A DNA stretch of 64,000 nt from Takakia lepidozioides (GCA_030704615.1 CM060731.1:25298001-25362000), one strand, 5' to 3'. Positions 13,501-26,918 are shown, counted from the stretch's first letter. Notes: generated by a model from the sequence alone, not told the origin. Program-made: numbers and translations.

Positions 13501-15141
13501 TATCACAGATTTATGCCATGCCCCAGATTCAAGAATCTGTGGTCTGCTTCGACCAGCAAGTACCGTGTTTACCAGAGCTCCCAGGGACAGGTGAGTGCTA
13601 CAATGGAGACCAGACGAAGGTGAAACTTTCTTGCCAGTAGCTCGTGGCCACCAGCTATCCATGCTCCTGAGCCCTCAACCATCATGTAAGCTTCATAACC
13701 TCAGAACAAGGTATTCCTCCAAGACTTCCCCATGTATGTTTTTTCCAAGAAGATGGAAACCCCTCAGATTTTTTTACTGGCTCTAAGTTCATCAGTGCAA
13801 GCATCCGGATGGCTGTCCAAGCAGTTACCCATTACCCGAAGTCGACAGAACCCAGATCACTCCTTTACAACCACATCTAATGGCGACATTCGCCTGTGCT
13901 GAAAGCTTCTAGCATTTGAAAGATGTTGTACATGTGCAAATGTGGTCTCTAGCAACCCGATATGGTAGAATTCTGACATTGCTGAAGAACTATTAAGCAT
14001 TCCCCTTCCCCCACTATAAGCTCAAACAGCAACCTCCACCAGCTTCCAAAGCCATGATGACTCTTGAAAGATCGCCCAGGCCCTGGCGTTGGTTTTCCGG
14101 TCCAGACAATACCAGCTCTGGGCAACCCCTAGCTTGCCTCATTGATCATGAAAATCCATCAAAACACTTAGTCCATAGATTTTCCCAAATTTATAGTGCA
14201 CAAAAGATCCATGAAAGGGCTGGGATATCCATGCTGTCTCAGCCCAACCACCTGTTCTGGTCAGCTGAAGGACCCTTAAACCAAACCTACCCCCGAAGCG
14301 TAAGGAACCAAGTGACATGGAGATTATTATGTCCACCGTTATCCACTTGTTGTCCTGACACCATAAAGGCCTTGCTTTTGTACGAGGGACGTCACCGAAT
14401 ATCGCATGACCAAACTTCACCGCCCGTGCGAAACCGCATTGGCAAGAAGTAGAAGATGGACAGAGAATACCATGCTGCAGGCAAAGCTATTCAGAGAGAT
14501 CAAACCAAGGTTAATGGTTACGGAAGAACATCACATACGCACTCTTCATCCCCTCTAAAAAAGAAGAACAGAGGCTTGTAGGCAGGTTATGGTTAACTGC
14601 CGGTTCCCAAACCATCCCATGATGGAGTCATTGCGAGATGCACTGCGGGGCGCAAGGCTTACCAATGGCTACGAGAGCCCCCACGGTTACCAATCCCATA
14701 AAGCAGAACAAAAGGCACACCTGCAGAGCCGTATCTGTCCTCACGGTCATAGCGTGCACTTCCACCGCCATCACGGTCGCGGCCTCCTTCATTCTGGTTA
14801 AACCCTCCGTCCTTTCGGTACACAAGGCTTCCAGTCTCTCCCACCCGAGCTGCCCCTATATGCCCATGTCCATTCCGATCCGCATAGCCTTCTCTGTCTC
14901 TATCTCTTTCTTTGTCTCTGTCCCGTGCTCGATCTTTCTCTTTCTCTCTGTCCCGTTCCTTGTCTCGTTGTTCGCGCTCCCGGTCTCTATCTCTATCACG
15001 CTCTTTATCCCTGTCTCTGTCGTGATATGCATCACGGCCGCGGCTGCCCCTTTCAAAGCCATCTCGGCTCCGGCCATGGTGCGGCGGATAATCTCTGTGA
15101 TGCGGATGCGCTGGAGTGAAGTGCACCTCTCGTTCCGCCAT
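10572..15141 (-). CDS. TAF15/FUS-like RNA-binding protein (RRM plus RanBP2 zinc finger)
   Basis: This is a nuclear RNA-binding protein of the plant TAF15/TAF15b (FET-like) family, which in other organisms associates with TFIID and with RNA processing. Five exons were joined by hand: 15141-14721, 13207-13104, 12768-12645, 12147-11784 and 11244-10572. All have GT-AG borders and matching phases, giving 561 residues. The N-terminal exon is an RD/RE/DR-repeat domain (such as DRDRDKERDRDRD). The single RRM spans exons 2-4: ICISNLPESVSEESLAALL (RNP2 region), then VDRKSGAPMVKIF and WFNGYDFKGSKIQVSL. A Gly/Arg/Pro-rich segment follows (GGYRGGRGRGRY). The zinc finger is split by the last intron: W-x-C-x4-C in GDWICSEPTCGNLNF, then CNNC. 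The tail is RGG/RD-rich and ends REDVY. The start is the first ATG after an in-frame TAG at 15285. A copy of the last exon lies at 59184. Confidence 0.88.
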
Positions 15142-16244
15142 GGCCTTTCCCCCGCAGGTCTCTCTGTCTAGAAACCTCCTTTCCTCAACAGAGTCCCGCT
15201 CTTCACCCTGCAGACCTCGTGTGCCAAAAAAATGTCCACTATCGACACACCTCGAAGTGATCAAGCTTCTAACCTCTGCCACCTACCTATCCCTTCAGTA
15301 CAGTGGGCAAACAAACGTCAGTGCCTCGTCCTTCCTGAAGAGTGCTTGATATCACTTCACATTCAAACCTTTTTCTTGCTCTTGCACTCGTAATCCTCAG
15401 ACGAATGGGCCCATTCTCAACTCACCACACGGTACAGACTATAGAGCCTCGCCTGCTGCACCGCTTGCATGGAATTTCTCAGCCGAGGTTCTTTCCTACG
15501 GATGCACAACACAAGATCCAGAATCAAGACCTTCCACAAAGATTGCCAGGGTCTTGCAGACCTAAGGATTGCCGATACTGGGAAGCCTTGCCTCTCAAAG
15601 AATCCTCAACTGCTATGTGAGCAACCATAGCCCCCCTCTCTCTCTCCCTTCTTCAACCCGTAACCTTCCCCCGTCTTTTACGAAACTGTTCCTCTGACGG
15701 CTGCGATGCATCACGTTATCAATCTGACGGCCAACACTATGCCACGTGGACGCTTGGGCGGGTGGCTCACAACTTCCGACAGAACCCTCCCTACATCTCC
15801 GTCGTTGCTTCCCCGCCGTCAACGGCTCCAGATCATACCTACAACCGCCTATCTGACCTGATCGCCATAGATGACCATCTACGGACACATCCATCCATCC
15901 ACCCAACTCTCATCCACAACGCCATGTGGCACTCAACCACTCTGTGTCAACGATCTGTGGGTCTGGGGTTCGATCCCCCGCCGTCAATGAAGGGGGCTTG
16001 CGTGTCCTATCGCGTTCCCAGTTTTAAGACACTATTATTAACAACAGTGAGAATGGGAAAGAACAAGATGGATATCGTCCAAAGACAACGACTCTCATCC
16101 ACATCCAAAGCGCCACGTGGTAGGAAGCCCTAAAATTTTCACAGTAAACACTCAACATTGGTACCAAAATGGTCTTCGAGAAAATATTCCTAATTTAGGG
16201 GGCTATAATCTAGAATTAAGTTTTCTGCACCCACAATACTATTC
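15142..16244. other. Spacer between TAF15-like promoter side and XEG113 3' end
   Basis: About 1.1 kb separates two genes on the same strand. It should contain the 5' UTR and promoter of the TAF15-like gene and the 3' UTR of XEG113. No coding frame with family similarity and no TATA-type motif that I would defend is visible. Confidence 0.5.
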
Positions 16245-16273
16245 AGATGGATGGATGGATGATGGATGGATGG
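16245..16273. repeat. (ATGG)n microsatellite downstream of XEG113
   Basis: A GATG/ATGG tetranucleotide array with one imperfect unit lies just beyond the XEG113 stop codon, probably within its 3' UTR. Confidence 0.8.
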
Positions 16274-16283
16274 CGTAGGGGAC

Positions 16284-19200
16284 TCAAAAGGGTTGGTGGT
16301 CGAGGGAGGGGTCGGAGGGGGGCAAGGGTTTCCAGTGGGGTTTGGTGTCCCAGTAGACGTCGTACCAAATGTGGCCCGGTATTTTGTCCATCACGCAGCA
16401 CCATATTCCCGTGTATGTTTTCACCCTCCGCACGAACTTCTCCTCGGTTTTCTGTACATCCGTCATTTCCCATTAGAAAAAAGCAAAACTATTCATGAAT
16501 ACGGTATGTTTCTTTTCACTTTATATACTCTGCATTTGATTGGGAAGACAATAGGAACCAAACAAGGGCCTTCATCACCTTTTCGTTAAAAAACAAACAA
16601 AGAGGAATTTGTTTTTCTTTTTCTTTTTTGTTTAAGTTAACAGGGGGATTGAAGCCCTGGTTAATTTATTATAAGAAGAACTTAATGGACGCGTAATATT
16701 GCATAATGATCCCAAATATGGTTAAGATCATAGTGATAGTACAACCTTCATAAGGGTAATGCTGCCCACCTTGTTTGAGAAGCCTCCAAACGCATGGACC
16801 GATGATGAGAACTCTATTACTTTGTAGTCTTTGTAGGCTGCAAACGTTGCCTTTAGCTGCACACCACAAAACCAGATACAAAGGAAATTTGAGTTCAATT
16901 ACATGAAAATTAGATCAACAGGCAGGTGTGATGCGCGAAAGAAAACAAATAAAACTAGGCGTAGATATAAAATTAAGGCCTAAACAAAATTGATGAGGGC
17001 ATGCCTGGTTTTCGGTGCTATTTTTCGGGAGTTTTAAAACCGCAGAGGTTGCATTGGGCTTCCGGCTGCAGCCTGTCGAACCTTCCTTGCAGAGCTTCAC
17101 CTTCAATTTGGACTTCTTCACCTGAAGGCATCATGCAGACCAGGGACATGGTGAAGGCACTTGCTGAAGCATTAATAAGGTTGAAGGTCTCTGAATGATT
17201 TTCATTGAAGATGGGATGCGTGCCGCACACCTTACTAGGCACTCGTGAATTCTCAAGGAATGAATACTCGCGGAAATCGATGGGCGGACCAAACTCCTGG
17301 GCAGGTAATTTCTTCAACATCGAGTTGATCTGCAGGGAAATCACTCTCACATCATCACCTCATACTTGAGAGTCTAGAGTAGACAGACCGACCCAGACAA
17401 ACAAGGTGGGGAGAGTACCTCGAACACGTGGTCAAGTGGACACAAAAATGGTTGAGTGGTTTTGGTGCCATAGAGAACGCCTGGGAATCCATACCACATG
17501 CGATCAAATCTGCACCACAGGGGTGGCATTATCTGCATGCACCATCAACCCATTCAGGAATGTGTCTATCCCCCACCTTTCCCCTAAGGTCATTTCCACT
17601 CCCCATTGGTTTGACCTTCTCCATCAGAGCACCATAGGAAGTGTTGGAATGAACTGAGCAGTCGACGCTTTCTGATAAATGAGAAAGGGGGGGAGCACTT
17701 TCAGTGGATGATAGTGGACAAATAAATATAAGCAAGATGTCAGGTGCATGGATTTACCAAAGTACGGTTCAAAATTGCTGCCATAGCAAGTGCACTCCGG
17801 ATTTGTATCAACTGCCAAAGATAGAAGGTGAAACTGTGAGCCCTTATAACAGAAAATCTTACTGTCAATTTTATGCACATATTTAACTGACTAACGAATC
17901 ACACTTAGCACAAGCCAGATCATGAAAGAGGAACAGAAGTAGGGCAGTACTTGAAAATTGACCAAAGCAAAATGGGTCTCAAGACTGTGCTGTCCCCCAC
18001 TCAACAACTCCTCAGGAATGGATGGCTTGAATGTAATATAGCCACCTGCAATAATGGTAAAAAGATCATAAAGAAATGATGCTGTCAATAGACTTTGTTC
18101 GATTAGTCTTGCCAGAAGATGTCCTCTCAGATATACAGACTAGAGAGACACAGACACAGAGAGAAGCCTAGCCTTGAGAGCAATCCCCACAGGATACCAA
18201 AGCTTCTCAAGTTGGTTGTGGGGTTTTACCCCACCTGCATAGGACGCGTAGATAAAATTGACCTTGTGGCGACACCTATCATCTTACAATCCTGCTGTAA
18301 CCCTCTAACTTAATAAGAATGTGACGTGTTTGTACTGCAATAGTATGGAGCACTAAGGGAAAAAGGGTGCCCTCTGAGTGGCACCAATGTGGGTATCTGT
18401 GCAGGTGAGGGAGAAAGAACAAGAGAAACCAATTACATACACGGCAAGAACCTCTGTAAGATTCAAGGAAAGCACAGACAGACTTACCTGGTGTGTCGTA
18501 ATACTCAGGTGGGTCATAAAACAGTTTGCCCTCCCGAAGACGGTGACGTTTGCCTTCAGTGGCACCAAATTGAAAGGTGGTATGAACAGCATACGGTAGC
18601 AAATCCAGCTTCTTGTACAACTCCTGTGCTTTAATACATACACACCGGCACACACAAGCCCAAACATGAAATGAGTATGGCGACCAACCGATCTATGGAC
18701 ACACAAAGACACGATAGCAGAAAGCAGCCTGCATTACTGTATCAATAGATCGGCTATTACCTGTACAAAGTAAGTGTGCCCACTGCAGAAGAGACTAATA
18801 GGAAGGACGCCCAATTTCAGCTCTCCGTCGAAAGCATAGAAAAGACCACTGTCATCAACTGAGGGGCCCGTCTTGTTGCGGACCAGGTCGTTGAACCCAT
18901 TTTGATCCCAGATTCCATCATCAGCCAAGAGTTGTTCCTTCCACGTCTTTGCAAGGGCTTTTGCTGCCGGTGTCGGACGCCAAAAAACTATTCCTATATT
19001 ATAAGCACCATAAGCTGCATACCCATAATCAGCATCAAAGGAGTGGGATATTGCAGGCCCCCAACTAAGTCAGACTAATTTCAGAAATTAACAGCAGCCA
19101 TGGAGGTGCCAAATGGCTGGGTCATTGTCTGGATCCAACAAAAAGTGGGGTCCACAGTGGATCAATTCATTTTTGATAAGGGACTCAAAATGGCCAATCA

Positions 19201-22200
19201 GAACACATGCAAATCTCAAGGAATGAGTCTTGACTGTAAATGTTCGATGTTGCCTGATTCACTCTAGGCACAGCAGTGTTATAACTCCGTGTGGCTTGGC
19301 ACAGATGATCAGGAATGAACTTTCAGAGAAGAGAAAAACAGTGGTGCTTACATCGATCCCAGACCTCCAGCTTGTCATCATCCACTGTGTTCACCACCTC
19401 GTCACTGGAGGTCAATACATCTGCAGCTGGATACCTCTCGAAGTATGGCAGAGGGTTCTGTGTCAACATATTGAAGTGTCAGAGAGACTGGTTCATCCAG
19501 CCTGAGTCATCTAATACATGGCCAAAAGGCTATAGCAAGTGCGATTAACTGAGAAATCATCTGTTCTCTTTTCATCAGTGCTGGGTGCTCAATTATGCTA
19601 TATCTACTACATATCATAAATTGCCAGACCTTCCAAAAACAGTTGATCCCCTCTTCAACAGATTGTCATTGCAATGCACAAGCACTAAGGCAGTTTTAGG
19701 TGTGTTTCAATGCCCTCATGCACGCTCCTCAAACACAAGAAAACAGGCTATACCTGCAAAAAGACCATGTCGGTGTCGCACATAAGCAGCTCATGGTCAA
19801 AAGAGAGGAAGGCATTGACTAGGATTACTTTCTCGCGTCCCATCTTATGGAACTTTGCTGTGCCCCAACCCACATCACTCGTGTCCATGTGACTACGCAT
19901 GTCAAACACAGGTACCCCCTTCCAAAACAAAGCCTCCAGGATCTTTGTATCCATTGCCCCTGCCAAATGAATGTGCAATCCAACCAATATTATTAGCCAA
20001 CCTCTTATTTTACTGGCATCCCTACAGTACACTAAAGCCGAGTCTATAGAGCCTGACCAATAAGCTACCATCAATGCACATAACTTTCAGGTTCTCCAGT
20101 TCTCCCCTGCATGGAAAGCTTGTGGACAAATAAACTTTCACATCACAGACTCCAGATATTTGAATATACTGTGACCGTGTTACCCCAGATCAGGAAGAAC
20201 GAGCTATCTTTGTGGCAGGATTGAAATTTGACTCATCTCTGCATCTGCCTAGAGTGTATAGCCTCTATAGCCTCAATAAAAGAAAAACACACAGTGAATG
20301 TCTTACAAAGGGATAGTTTCCATACCAATAAGAATATTGTACACTTCATAGCTGGTCAGGTGCTTCACCCAGTTGAGTACAAAATCCATAAACGCAAAGT
20401 TCGCAAATGTAACGACGATGACCTTTTTCTCTGCCCGAAACTCGATCATCTCTTTTGATAATGCGAACGACTCCATTGGTGGAATCTTACTGTCTGGGGC
20501 TGGCACTGTCCAGATGGGCTGCTGCAGTACTGCATATGACCCAAAATGCATCTCACCATTCTCACCTGGTTTTGATTGCTCATCTGCATCCTCCACTGTA
20601 TTTACTTTGTCTTCAGATTGTGCAGCTTCCACAATGGTTATCCCACCATCTTGGGTGTTTCCTCCTTTCCGGTTTCGTTCTTCCACCTGTCACCAATTTC
20701 AGAACAAGACTGTCAGAGACGCCAAAGAAGACAAAGATAGAGACGACATACTCTGCAGCTGGTAGTATGCAACTCAGCCTAACACACTCACACTGGCAGC
20801 ATCAGTCTGGTTTCAGGTGAATTGAGGGTTGATTTAAATGCTGGCCATGACACCATACGACAAAAACATTGTGCTAGCACTGTTAGTGTAGCCCTCCACC
20901 CAAACACAAATACGGCTATGATTGCACTGACATAACATGGGAGGGACAAAGAAGAGAGTGAGGGGTGCTTGATAGGCAACCCAGACATCCGTGCCCCAAC
21001 TGCAATGGAGCAGAAACTGCTTTTCACAATGCCAGCTCATTCAACACAACTAGTTCTTTAGTTCGACGGCCCTGATTCTCAACTACTCACACATTGCTAG
21101 AAGAGAACTGGCCACCAGGTCCTGTCACCTTCAGGTGATATGTCAGGCGCTCTTTCACTGAAGGAGCCCCAAAATGCCATGTGAAGAGCCAGTCCCTCAC
21201 AAGACTTACAAGGTGTAGCAGATACAAGCTAGCGAATTCCACAATTATGGTCGTAAACTGTGAATACCTTAGTGCTCACAAGCCTGGAAACATCTTCTGA
21301 CGCATTTGAAGCCCCCTTCTGGACAACTCCAGTAGATGCTGCATTTTTTTTCAATTCATCAGCTTTCTCCTGAACAACGAGTTCATCCTTGCTCAGTTCT
21401 TTCACAGGCTCTGCAGGTGAACCCACTTTTCGACCAAAGTCTACACCTGCAAGTATCGACATTCAGATCAGAGTACAGATTTACAAGGACCTTGGCATAC
21501 CAAAGGAAACCCAGCATTACATAGACTCACTGAGTAGTATGGTGCATGATTAGCAACAACCATAACAACCCGGTTTCTACTAATGAGGTTTCACATACCG
21601 AATGTCATGATCTGAGGTTTCCTGCTGAGAACTAAACACAAAAACCCTCTATTTTTAATGTAAGTCCTCTTGGTTCTACCCACTTACTGGAGTCAGTTCT
21701 ATCGCTGGCCTATGAAAGCAATTGTAGCAAATCCGGTTGGCTAGTCCATATCCATTTGGAAGGCTAATAAAGCTCTTAAAGCCTTCCTTCTGGAGTCAAA
21801 ACAGCATAAACCCCATGGATTCATGGAGGACAGCTAGAGCAATCCCATAATGAGATGGTGATCCAGTGGGAGAGCTGTATCCTGCAAAATCCAGTGATAA
21901 ACCTACGAAATGACTAGAAGTTACACTGATAGGTACAGTTGTAAGAGAGTTCGATGGGTGCTGCCAACTCACTCAAGAGTCAGGTCTCCAGTCAGGTACT
22001 GGACAATGTCCACAGAACATTATCATTCTTTGACAAGACAAATGTCTCACATAGCAATTTGTAATCTACATCAGCGGATCTTGTAGAATGAGAAGACACT
22101 GGACCACTAAAGCAGGACGGTCTTGAAACCGGGGGCTACTCTCTGACTTGGACGGATTCTCTAAACGAAACACCGTTGGTTGGCACTTCGGTGCACAGTG

Positions 22201-23041
22201 CACACCACGACTGACTGCCATCTCTGAGTCTTGATTTCCGTCCAAAATTATTACAAGGAACAGCTTAGGCATGGACAAACATGCTTGCACTCCTGTCCAC
22301 TAGTGGATGGTCCTTTGCAAAGAGAGTTAGACTTGACGCCAGCTTCTATGGCCAATCTGGTCTGGTACTGATAGGTACCTGACACTCTACTTGCACTAGG
22401 ACTGAATTGGTAGAGTCGACATTGTAGGAAACTTTAAAAGTTGATCTTAAAGAACGGGATTCCCTGTTACTTTTGAGACATTATTGTGGGTTTATGCACT
22501 TGCAACGATGCATTACTGTAAGGACTACCTCCTGTTTTATAGCAGATCTTTTGCAACAATTATGCCTCACCCAGTCAAGGAACAATTCATTCTTTCAAAA
22601 GCCATCGTGCACAAGCACTCGATGTCATCACTCTTCAAAAATTCAGCTGACCAACAGCACCCCTCTTTCTAACAGCTCCCTGCTGAGAGCGTGGGCCAAT
22701 ACGTTCTGCCAGCGACTACTAAGCCTACCCCTCCCTCTCTTATGCTAATTGCAGAGGTAGCTCTCAGATTGGAACTCAAATTGGAGAGCCCAAGATTTTG
22801 GTTACGGTATATCAATGATCATGATGGGGTACAAGCAAGGTGAATTTGCATAAGGAAAATTGTGTGGGTTCACACCTTTCCCATCCTCCGGTTGTGCAAC
22901 CGCCTCCAGCTCAGGGACGTTGGAAGCTGCGACCTGCACTCTGTCCAAGACCTCCCAATACACCGGTTTGCCAAGATAGTATGAAAGCACCACGACCAAC
23001 ACCAGTATGCTCAGTTTGGCGCACAGACGCAAAGGTTTCAT
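16284..23041 (-). CDS. XEG113: XEG113-like GT77 arabinosyltransferase (extensin hydroxyproline arabinosylation)
   Basis: XEG113 is a Golgi type II glycosyltransferase of family GT77 that extends arabinose chains on hydroxyproline of extensin-like cell-wall proteins. Fourteen exons were joined: 23041-22876, 21446-21268, 20686-20326, 19959-19754, 19457-19352, 19014-18761, 18623-18488, 18045-17951, 17811-17758, 17532-17419, 17329-17231, 17121-17005, 16856-16770 and 16451-16284. They sum to 2142 nt (713 residues plus stop) with every phase consistent. Residues 9-23 form the signal anchor (SILVLVVVLSYYLG). An acidic linker follows, then the catalytic domain: VTFANFAFMDFVLNWVKHL, GAMDTKILEALFWKGVPVFD, the DxD in LLMCDTDMVFL, NPLPYFERYPAADVLTSSD, YNIGIVFWRP, DPPEYYDTPGGYITF, PPLWCRFDRMWYG and GIWCCVMDKIPGHIWYD. 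Intron 12 uses a GC donor (CAG then GCATGC). The family match extends through the C-terminus with no break, so the gene appears intact. Confidence 0.93.
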
Positions 23042-24340
23042 CGTGAGTTACGAACGACGTACTTCTGCGGCATCTGCACAGGGCATTGTCAAAAATCTGA
23101 GGGATAACCCATCAAATCTATGGTCATACGCGAGACTGATCTCACCCACCTCCTAAAATTCAGCTCTAAGCTGATTCAAGTGCTGTATCTCACTGTCTCA
23201 CTCCACCCATAGAAAACAGCTCTACACTCCCTCTCCCCAGGAGATCAATGTGCAATTTTCCAGCCGGAAATATGATTTAGGAAACATAATTTTAGGGTTG
23301 TGACGGAAACGCTGGCCAGAGAGCGAGGAGAAAGTGGAGCGATGTCTAGCCCGCTAACGTTGGCGATGGCAAGGGCCCAAAGCACGCTTTTCCGGGGACT
23401 CGGAGACCTCCATCACCCCCCTAGAGAGGACCTCGGAGAGAGAACCCTGACAGGGGAGAAGACCCTGTATCCATCCATGAATTTACCTAAGCATTCCTCC
23501 TATTGATGTTGAAGGAACCTCGAGGCCATAATTCCGTTGTGGAGAAACCAATTCCTTGCAAATCTTCCTGCATTTCAAACATTGTGTCCTAGCGCAAGGT
23601 GGATCCGTCCACAAATCTCTCGTTTTGCAAAGTCCAACTTTGAATGTCAGTCATGTAGTGACGACTGATGACCATCACATGTTGTTGAGTGAAGGAAGCA
23701 TACATGAAATTTCAAACGTTTACTATTTGAACCAGTGCCTGTCTGGGTGTTGTGTACACGTTGACGACTGGGGACAACTCACTCTCATCCTTACTCATCA
23801 CCATCAAGACCAAATCCATTGAAAGTGATACTGAGCTCTCCTCTGATCTCAATTTCTTTTTGTATGAAAAAATCTTCAAAATTGTCACACTACAGGGTTT
23901 AGGTGGGGGTTTTTGCAATTGGGCGGTTCTTTAGCTTTTTTAAATATCCGCCGGATCCGGATACTTGACAAATTAGAGAATGATATATCCTGCTGATCCG
24001 GATATTAGAATAATCTGCAATTCTAATATCCGCCGGTTATGCATAGTAGAAGTTTTTAAAAATCTGCCGGATATAAATAAGTCCGGATATTCAGATTATA
24101 AAATCCAGCGGTTATAGAGTAATCCAGATATATGAATCATAAAAATAATATCTTGTAAATTGAATCACATCATTAACCCAATGTTGGAGAAATCGCAAAG
24201 TTTTAAGCAAAAATACCATGCTCAGGGCATGTGCAAAGTACTTTACATTAGAAATCCATGCCTCTCATAAGCCGACCGCCCATTCATGGGGTCGGCCAGA
24301 ATCTGAAATTTTTCTTAAGTCCTTTTGTTCATCTACCGCA
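23042..24340. other. Upstream flank of XEG113; AT-rich part with repeated CCGGAT motifs
   Basis: The first few hundred bases should hold the XEG113 promoter and 5' UTR. From 23940 to 24140 the sequence is AT-rich and repeats short CCGGATAT/ATCCGCCGG words in both orientations, resembling a decayed transposon end. No gene is recognised. Confidence 0.45.
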
Positions 24341-24509
24341 GCCGACCTTCTAGCGGACTGGGCAGACCTTCCAACAGACCGACTCCAACCTTCGAGCGGA
24401 CTGGCAGACCCTCCTCCAGCAAACCGACTCCAACCTTACTCCAACCTTTGAGCGGACTGGCAGACCCTCCTCCAAGAGGCCGACTCCAACCTTCGAGTGG
24501 ACTGGCAGC
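24341..24509. repeat. Minisatellite, about 45-55-bp units
   Basis: About four units share the core CCGACTCCAACCTTCGAGCG followed by GACTGGCAGACCCTCCTCCA. Unit length varies because one unit carries an extra CTCCAACCTT-like insertion. The short frames on both strands here are products of the repeat. Confidence 0.8.
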
Positions 24510-24878
24510 CTTCAGCAGTATATATTTAATAGCACACATTACTACCACAATACAACCCGACAGGATTTAAACACCAATCCTCATGCTTATTGTTCATTGC
24601 TCTTAACCACCACACTACCCACCACTTCATGCAAACCTTTGAAATAACTAATGCTTTATTATTTGCATATTGTGGGCCCCAACATACTAGCTTATGTGTT
24701 TTGTGGGGCTCAGCAAACTGGCCCGGGGGTCCTGGTAGGCCCTCCCACCCTCCATGACCCCCTCAGCCACACGCGCCCCGCCACAGCCACACGGGGCATT
24801 GAAGATGCTAATATTGTTCAAGGAGAGGCGAAATCCATATGGCAGGTACAAAATTGTTTAGATTTCTGAATGGCAAAG

Positions 24879-25265
24879 TCAGAGTACTCTACTCTTCTTC
24901 TTCAAACAAGCCAGCCTCCCCAATTCATCGTCACACTCCTCTAGCAACTCAGCTTCTGCATAATAGTATTCTGAAATTGATTGCTTAGCCAGTGGGCAGC
25001 CCATACGTGCATCACTTGGCCAATTCTTGTAAATCATAATTAGAGCATCCAAATTTCTAACCCCTAATCTGCAGCGACGTAAACTAGGGAGGACTCCTGC
25101 CACCCATAAGGGTTTCGTTGTACTGCCCCCAATATTTTCTGCCCAAGGTACTGCCCGTTGCTTATATCCGCCTAGTGTGGTACCCTGCTGCGATACCCCT
25201 ACTCGTGTTGATACCCCACCTTGCCTCCATATACCGGTCCAACACTGGTCTGAACCCACAACCAT
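24879..25265 (-). pseudogene. Probable hAT transposase C-terminal (dimerisation) remnant
   Basis: The C-terminal half reads RRCRLGVRNLDALIMIYKNW, then an acidic helix ending ECDDELGRLACLKKK. The layout (basic RxRL, LDALI, hydrophobic W, then an acidic tail) matches the C-terminal dimerisation region of hAT transposases. The upstream part lacks catalytic motifs and no terminal inverted repeats were found. The similarity is short, so another transposase family is possible. Confidence 0.4.
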
Positions 25266-26918
25266 TAGTGAAGTGGTTTATGCCTTTATCAATGGGCTAA
25301 AGATTCATTGTCTTGGCATCCGAATATAGATACTTGGGCTTTGCGTTGCTTGCACTGCAGGTATGGACAAATATTATCATAATATTCAGAGCGTCTTACT
25401 GCACAAATGTGAGGCATGTGGGCCCCGCCACGTGTAAAGAAGGGGTCACCCGCCCTAGGGTATGCCGCTACTTATTAGGGCAGACTTGCCTTATTGAGAG
25501 GGTTTGTTACCTTATCATGCCATAATCCCATAGAATTGGGTTGGGACATTGGGACTTATAATACTTTTGAGAAATTATGGGTTTTTCCATCTTCAAAACT
25601 TTATTGTTTAACTCCATCATTCTCAATACACCATCACATCATCATGCAAGATTCAAACCCTAGGTCGTCCCATATATATGGATTGCACCTATCCACTATG
25701 ATACATATCACTTTCTTCCGATCCACCAAACTTTTATTGCTTTATTCTACATTTGGACCTTGGAGTAGTCTAGGGTTGCGCCTTAGGATAGGTGGCATGA
25801 GGAGGCCATATGGCGGGTCTGCTGGTGGGGCATGAGGAGACCCTCTATGCTCTAAGTTAGACCTTCCTTGAAGACCCATGGGTGGGTGGGGTGGGGTGGG
25901 GTGGGGTGGGGGCTGACCCTCTTCTTTCCGCAGGCCCCACCATGTATGGCCTTGCCATGCATTCAAGAAGCTATTAATCTACTTGGGGAGAGCCTGCCAT
26001 TGAAACACACTCATTATAAAACCTTATTATATTATTTCATTATTATTGTGTTTAAAAGTGGGACATTGGCTCTGAGATTGCATTGAAGAGCAAGGAAAAT
26101 ATAACCACAAGAGCCATGAAGCTGCTACAAACGACGAGTCAGCAGGAGACCATAGAAATAAGCAATGCAACTAGCAATAAAGTACCACAAAACATCTAAG
26201 TTATGAAGGCTTCTACACGTTTCTTTTAAGAATATATGCGTAAAGTTGAAAGCAATACCCCCCCAAGCATAAGTTTTTGCCCTCCGCTAGTAGATCACAG
26301 TAAACACGTTGCCAATTGACCGAATAAGAAATAGGGGAATTACAGTGCCCATACATGAGAATTTGATCAAATAGAGTCTCCATGGATATTAAGTAAATGA
26401 GCAGCAAGACTTGTGGTAGGGACACTACTCCAGTTAGAATATAAGTTACCTCTTTTTGCCTAGACTAACTGAGCGAAAGCATAATAAACAAGCGGCTCCA
26501 CCCTAAAAGTCTAAGTAGAAAATTTCCTGAAAATATTATAAAAAATATTTATTTACTTATAAAGCCTAGGACAGAGGCCCTGGCAGAACTTTATTGAAGT
26601 ATCAATTAAATATTGATGTATGATATTACAGAACTGATCTTCAGATATACAAATTATTAATATATTGAGATGCTTGTTGAAATACTAACTAAAATATTGA
26701 CATACTTATTGAAAAACTAGATGAAATTTTAAAATATTTTCTGAATAAAATGTGGCTAAATTACTGAGATACTCGCTGAGAATCTCGCGGAAAATCTGGA
26801 TGAAATAAATACTTGCTAAAAAACGTGATAGAGATATTGAAATACTGAAATTTTTGATGTACTGAAATATCGTAGGCATTTTAGTCTGCTGAAATGCCTC
26901 TTTGTTTTCAAGTCGGCA
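25266..26918. other. No gene recognised
   Basis: AT-rich, with scattered short frames and no family similarity. A G-rich repeat lies at 25880-25912. The stretch 26580-26880 repeats loosely spaced ATTGA/AATACTGA words of degenerate satellite type. Confidence 0.5.
25880..25912 (+). repeat. (GGGGT)n G-rich repeat
   Basis: A GGGTG/GGGGT pentanucleotide array. Several consecutive G-runs mean the plus strand could form a G-quadruplex. Confidence 0.85.

Noticed and set aside
14638-15171. Plus-strand hydrophobic 177-residue frame resembling a membrane protein
   Set aside because: It is the antisense of the RD/RE-repeat exon of the TAF15-like gene; antisense of Arg/Asp codons gives Ser/Val/Leu runs.
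20373-20820. Plus-strand frames over XEG113 exon 3
   Set aside because: Antisense shadows of a confirmed coding exon.
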